Assembly (NCBI GenBank): GCA_003142495.1
Contig: PLMM01000143.1
Location: 1-25,290 of the forward strand
Reading direction: 5' to 3'
Length of the DNA stretch: 25,290 nt
From: Gemmatimonadota bacterium
Lineage (GTDB): Bacteria > Gemmatimonadota > Gemmatimonadetes > Gemmatimonadales > Gemmatimonadaceae
The notes below the pieces were generated by a model. It had not been told where the DNA came from. It was given only the letters and a program-made list of their open reading frames with translations, and did no database searches. How positions within the stretch are numbered: the first letter of the stretch is position 1; each line of letters begins with the position of its first letter. Below, piece after piece: positions 21,942-25,290 of the stretch. The position numbers and the translations under genes were made by a program.

Positions 21942-24902
21942 ATGTCGTTCCGGTTCGACGTTACCAGTCGCGTGAGGAATCGCGTGGCCCGAGCGCTTAC
22001 GTGTCTTGCGCTCGCGGCCATTGCCCTTCTTCCCGCCGCGCGCGCAAACGCGCAAACGAATACCGGCGCCATCCGCGGCTACGTGCGCGGCGCCGATGGG
22101 CAGCCAGTTCCCGATGCGACGGTCACGGCCGTCGACAGCGTGACGACCATTACACGCAACGCACTGACGAATGCCGAAGGGTTTTATGCGCTCAACGGTC
22201 TTCGCCCCGCGCAATACACGATCTCGGTGCGCCGGATCGGATTCAATCCGGTTTCCCAGACACTCGTGCTGCAGGTCGGTCAGGTATTGAGCACTGACTT
22301 TGTCCTGACTGCCGGCGCACAGCAGCTTGCTACGGTCGTCGTAACGGGCGCGAACGCCGCTGAAACGCGCTCGACCGAGGCGGCGACCAACGTCACGCAG
22401 CAGCAGATCAATCAGCTGCCGACTTCGAGCCGCAATATTCTCGATCTCGCGCAGCTTGCGCCGGGCGTGCATGTAACCCCGGATCGCATTGATGGAACGA
22501 GCAAGGAGTTCAGCGCCGGCGCACAGCCAGCCGAGCAGGTGAATCTGTTCGTCGATGGCCAGAGCTATAAGAACGACATCATCACGGGTGGCGTGGCCGG
22601 ACAGGATGCGAGCCGCGGCAACCCGTTCCCACGCAACGCGGTTCAGGAATTCCGCGTCATCACGAACAACTTCAAGGCGGAATACCAGAAGGCTTCGAGC
22701 GCGATCATCACCGCGGTGACGAAGTCGGGTGGCAACACGTGGGAAGGGAGCACCTTCCTGGATTATCAGAACAAGGGTCTCGTGTCGCTGGACACCTTCG
22801 CGGCGAACAGACACGCGACCGATCCCAACTTCGTGAAGCCCGACTATACGCGCTATCTCTTTGGTGCGAGTGCGGGCGGTCCGATCATCAAGGACAAGCT
22901 GTTCTTCTTCGGCACGTATGAGGGCAATTTCCAGAATCGTTTGGGAACCGTGAATCTTGGCGGCGATCCCGCGAATTATCCGCCGGCGATTGCCGGATTC
23001 GACAAGAGCTCGCACCAGGCGCCATTTCGCGAAAACCTTGGCTTCGCGAAGCTCACATACAACATGAGCGACAAGCAGCTGCTCGAGTTTACCGGAAGCC
23101 TGCGCAAGGAGCACGAGACGCGTGACTTTGGCGGCCAGTTCTCCGGGCCCGACAGAACGTTTTCCGCTGCCGACAATCAGGTCAGCAACGTCTACGGCGG
23201 AAACGCCAAGCACACGTACTATGGTTCGAATTGGACCAATGAAGCATTGCTCGGCTATCAGTACTATCAATGGAACACGAACCCGCTCGACTTCCAAACG
23301 GTCGGCCAGCAATACAACGGCATCGGCGAGTTCGGCGGCGCCACCAGCTTTCAGGATCTCACGCAGAAGCGCCTTTCCCTGCGTGATGACTTCACGTTCA
23401 CGGGATGGAACTGGGGTGGATCGCACGTGGTCAAGGTGGGCGTGAACGGCGATTTCGATAAGTACGCGTTCAACAAGAACCTGAACGGCAATCCGCTCTT
23501 CATTTTCGACGGCAGCAACAACTACACAAATCCGGTGCAGGCCAACTTCGGCTTCGGAAACGGCACCGCAGCGCAAAACAACACGCAGGTCGGCGCGTAC
23601 GCGCAGGACGACTGGAGCCCGACCTCGCGCCTTACGTTCAACCTTGGCGTGCGCTGGGATGTCGAGACGGGGATGTTCAATCGCAACTATGTCACCCCGC
23701 AGGCGATTCGCGATTCGGTCACGGCGTATCGCAGCCAGCTCTTCGTCAACGTCGACCCCAGCCGTTACTTCACCGATGGCACCGATCGCCACCTCTTCCT
23801 TGGCGCATTCCAGCCGCGCTTCGGCGTGTCGTACGCGCTCGACGAGGCAGCCAAGACGACGGTGTTCGCGAGCGCCGGCATCTTCTACGATCGCCTCAAC
23901 TTCAACGCGACCTTCGACGAGACGTATCGGCGGCAGTTCCAGCAGTACACGTTCCTCTTCTCCGACACTGCCACCTCGGATCCGAACCGCATCCAGTGGC
24001 AGCCGGGATACCTGAGCAAGGCCGGGTTGGCGGGGATCATCGCCGGCGGCCACGCGCCTGCGCAGGAGATCTACCTCGTTCCGAACGACCTCAAGCCGCC
24101 CAAGTCGGATCAGTGGTCGGTAGACGTACGCCACGACTTCGGCGGCTTCAACGGAAGCGTCAGCTACAACGGCTCGCGTGGTTACAACGGCTATAGCTAC
24201 GAGTGGGCGAATCTCACGTACAATCCAGCGACGAACGACTGCTGCCTGTCGGCGAACATTCCAGCCTATCAGAACGTGCTCGTGGGCAACAACAACGTGC
24301 ACAGCTGGTACGACGCGATGTTTCTCTCACTGGATCGCCCGTATGGAAGGAATGAGTTGAGCAAGTGGGGATGGGGTGCCGGCGTCGCTTATACGCTTTC
24401 CAAGTCGGAGACGGAAGGCGGTGATCTGTTCAGCTTCCCCGGCGTCCTCGTCGGCGCGAACAAGCGCCATCCGACAGGCAACGATCAGCGCCACCAGATC
24501 GTCGCGAACTTCGTGACGGACATCCCATACCTGTGGGGCGCGCAGTTCAGCGGTTTCATGACGCTGGGATCCGGTCTCCCGTACAACGTCGTCGAATACC
24601 CCCGCACGTCGGACAACGGACAGCTGCAAACGTTCCTGGGACAACAGCGTTCGATCTGGCAGAAGGAAGTGGACTTCCGACTCCGCAAGGATTTCGTCGC
24701 GTACAGGGGCAACAACATCGGCGTTACCGCGTCCGTGTTCAATGCCTTCAATACTCAGAACTTTGGATGCTACGACGGATTCAAGGGAGGTCCGGGAACG
24801 GACCCCGGATCGATCAACCTGAACTCGCACTTCGGTGTCCCGGGCTGCGTAACGACCGACCCGCGTAGGTTTCAGTTTGGCGTTCAGTACGACTTCAAAT
24901 AA
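21942..24902 (+). CDS. TonB-dependent receptor, Oar-like, with N-terminal carboxypeptidase-regulatory domain
   Basis: A 986-residue outer-membrane receptor. The signal peptide ends near RANAQ (34-38). A carboxypeptidase-regulatory-like beta domain (41-123; TGAIRGYVRGADGQPVPDAT, GFYALNGLRPAQYTISVRRIGF) precedes the plug (about 140-265; VNLFVDGQSYKNDIITGG, QEFRVITNNFKAEYQKASSA) and a long beta-barrel ending in FQFGVQYDFK. The plug text is typical of Oar-like receptors rather than SusC. Such proteins take up large ligands, often oligosaccharides or peptides, using TonB energy. The ATG at 21942 has GGAGGAG 9 bases upstream; the frame is open 31 codons further but crosses the end of the regulator. 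Context (LacI regulator before, glucoamylase-like lipoprotein after) points to a glycan. A long antisense frame exists and is ignored. Confidence 0.93.
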   Translation: MSFRFDVTSRVRNRVARALTCLALAAIALLPAARANAQTNTGAIRGYVRGADGQPVPDATVTAVDSVTTITRNALTNAEGFYALNGLRPAQYTISVRRIGFNPVSQTLVLQVGQVLSTDFVLTAGAQQLATVVVTGANAAETRSTEAATNVTQQQINQLPTSSRNILDLAQLAPGVHVTPDRIDGTSKEFSAGAQPAEQVNLFVDGQSYKNDIITGGVAGQDASRGNPFPRNAVQEFRVITNNFKAEYQKASSAIITAVTKSGGNTWEGSTFLDYQNKGLVSLDTFAANRHATDPNFVKPDYTRYLFGASAGGPIIKDKLFFFGTYEGNFQNRLGTVNLGGDPANYPPAIAGFDKSSHQAPFRENLGFAKLTYNMSDKQLLEFTGSLRKEHETRDFGGQFSGPDRTFSAADNQVSNVYGGNAKHTYYGSNWTNEALLGYQYYQWNTNPLDFQTVGQQYNGIGEFGGATSFQDLTQKRLSLRDDFTFTGWNWGGSHVVKVGVNGDFDKYAFNKNLNGNPLFIFDGSNNYTNPVQANFGFGNGTAAQNNTQVGAYAQDDWSPTSRLTFNLGVRWDVETGMFNRNYVTPQAIRDSVTAYRSQLFVNVDPSRYFTDGTDRHLFLGAFQPRFGVSYALDEAAKTTVFASAGIFYDRLNFNATFDETYRRQFQQYTFLFSDTATSDPNRIQWQPGYLSKAGLAGIIAGGHAPAQEIYLVPNDLKPPKSDQWSVDVRHDFGGFNGSVSYNGSRGYNGYSYEWANLTYNPATNDCCLSANIPAYQNVLVGNNNVHSWYDAMFLSLDRPYGRNELSKWGWGAGVAYTLSKSETEGGDLFSFPGVLVGANKRHPTGNDQRHQIVANFVTDIPYLWGAQFSGFMTLGSGLPYNVVEYPRTSDNGQLQTFLGQQRSIWQKEVDFRLRKDFVAYRGNNIGVTASVFNAFNTQNFGCYDGFKGGPGTDPGSINLNSHFGVPGCVTTDPRRFQFGVQYDFK

Positions 24903-24915
24903 CCTCGAGTAAGGG

Positions 24916-24951
24916 CAATGAGGCGTCGGCCATGTGGCCGGCGCCTCATTG
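24916..24951 (+). terminator. Strong hairpin terminator after the TonB receptor
   Basis: CAATGAGGCGTCGGCC pairs with GGCCGGCGCCTCATTG around a 4-base loop (ATGT): a 16-bp stem with one G-U pair, starting 14 bases after the receptor stop. It is followed by TTCTTC, a modest T tract. Because the stem ends in AATG/CATT it may work from either strand. It separates the receptor from the downstream lipoprotein, suggesting partial or regulated read-through. Confidence 0.75.
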
Positions 24952-24974
24952 TTCTTCGCCGTTAGCTTTTCCTG

Positions 24975-25290
24975 ATGCACACTCTTCCGAACAGCACACG
25001 CCCGGTCCGGACGCTTCGCGGCGCGCTCTCCGCGTTCGCACTCGTGCTCGCGGCGTGCCAGAGCAACGACGCGAGCGCACTGCTCCCTCCCGCTCCGCCC
25101 CCGCCCACGCCGCGCGCGATCGCCTTTCTCGACACGGTGAGTGAGCGCACCTTCCGCTGGTTTTGGGAGACGCAAAACCCGACCACGCATCTCATCTTCG
25201 ATCGCTACCCGACGCACTCCTTCTCGAGCATCGCGGCCGTCGGCTTCGGACTCACCGCGTACGGCGTCGGCGCCGAGCGTGGTTGGGTGA
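24975..25290 (+). CDS. Glucoamylase-like lipoprotein (PF10091/GH144-type), N-terminal fragment
   Basis: Open from an ATG at 24975 to the window edge (105 codons), so it is truncated by the window. The N-terminus is a signal peptide with lipobox LAAC (Cys28), then a Pro-rich linker (PPAPPPPTPR). From ~50, TVSERTFRWFWETQNPTTHL and then a FDRYPTHSFSSIAAVGFGLTAYGVGAERGW stretch match the start of the glucoamylase-like fold (COG5368/PF10091; several members are GH144 endo-beta-1,2-glucanases). It should hydrolyse a glucan at the cell surface or in the periplasm, but the catalytic residues lie outside the window. No strong Shine-Dalgarno is visible (weak TTTTCCTG upstream). It follows a receptor and a LacI regulator, making a small glycan-use locus. 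Confidence 0.8.
   Translation, partial: MHTLPNSTRPVRTLRGALSAFALVLAACQSNDASALLPPAPPPPTPRAIAFLDTVSERTFRWFWETQNPTTHLIFDRYPTHSFSSIAAVGFGLTAYGVGAERGWV

Noticed and set aside
21729..24302. Long open frame antisense to the TonB receptor
   Set aside because: Its translation is Arg/Val/Ala-rich without domain motifs, and it mirrors the codon bias of a clearly real receptor gene on the other strand.

Overview
The window looks like chromosomal DNA of a high-GC Gram-negative bacterium. Supporting features are Sec and lipoprotein signals, two proteins with outer-membrane barrel character, a TonB-dependent receptor, and periplasmic c-type cytochromes. The Oar-like receptor with an N-terminal carboxypeptidase-regulatory domain and the general gene style suggest Gemmatimonadota or a similar soil lineage. 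That placement is an inference and nothing in the window proves it. No rRNA, tRNA, CRISPR array, transposase or phage gene was seen.

Layout. Positions 1-422 hold the Pro-rich tail of an unidentified protein. A large CHASE3/PAS/GAF sensor histidine kinase (550-3753, +) overlaps tail to tail with a phosphoesterase lipoprotein (3742-5100, -). The phosphoesterase follows an SDR oxidoreductase (5206-6000, -) and a di-haem cytochrome c peroxidase (6054-8051, -). An AHSA1/SRPBCC protein (8370-9206, +) is preceded by a short coupled frame that looks like the tail of a truncated regulator, next to a perfect 18-bp palindrome. A secreted TPR protein gene (9218-10963, -) is broken by two frameshifts.

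The centrepiece is a tightly packed six-gene minus-strand operon (19489 down to 11086). In order it encodes a b-type-cytochrome-like membrane protein; a membrane-anchored zinc-ribbon/2[4Fe-4S]/FAD-NAD(P) oxidoreductase; a 23-CXXCH multihaem cytochrome; a 19-CXXCH multihaem cytochrome with a 73-residue tandem repeat; a predicted outer-membrane beta-barrel; and a double-zinc-ribbon membrane protein. Adjacent genes overlap or are separated by at most about 16 bases. The order reads like a path from cytosolic NAD(P)H or ferredoxin, across the inner membrane, through 42 periplasmic haems, to an outer-membrane barrel. I interpret it as a candidate trans-envelope or extracellular electron-transfer system that does not match the Mtr or Geobacter Omb/Omc sets I know. 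A CRP/FNR-type palindrome lies upstream.

The right end holds a TIGR01777-type NAD(P)-binding protein (19727-20659, -). Divergent from it is a glycan-type locus: a LacI-family regulator with an obvious LacI operator, an Oar-like TonB-dependent receptor, a strong terminator, and the start of a glucoamylase-like (PF10091/GH144-like) lipoprotein that runs off the window.
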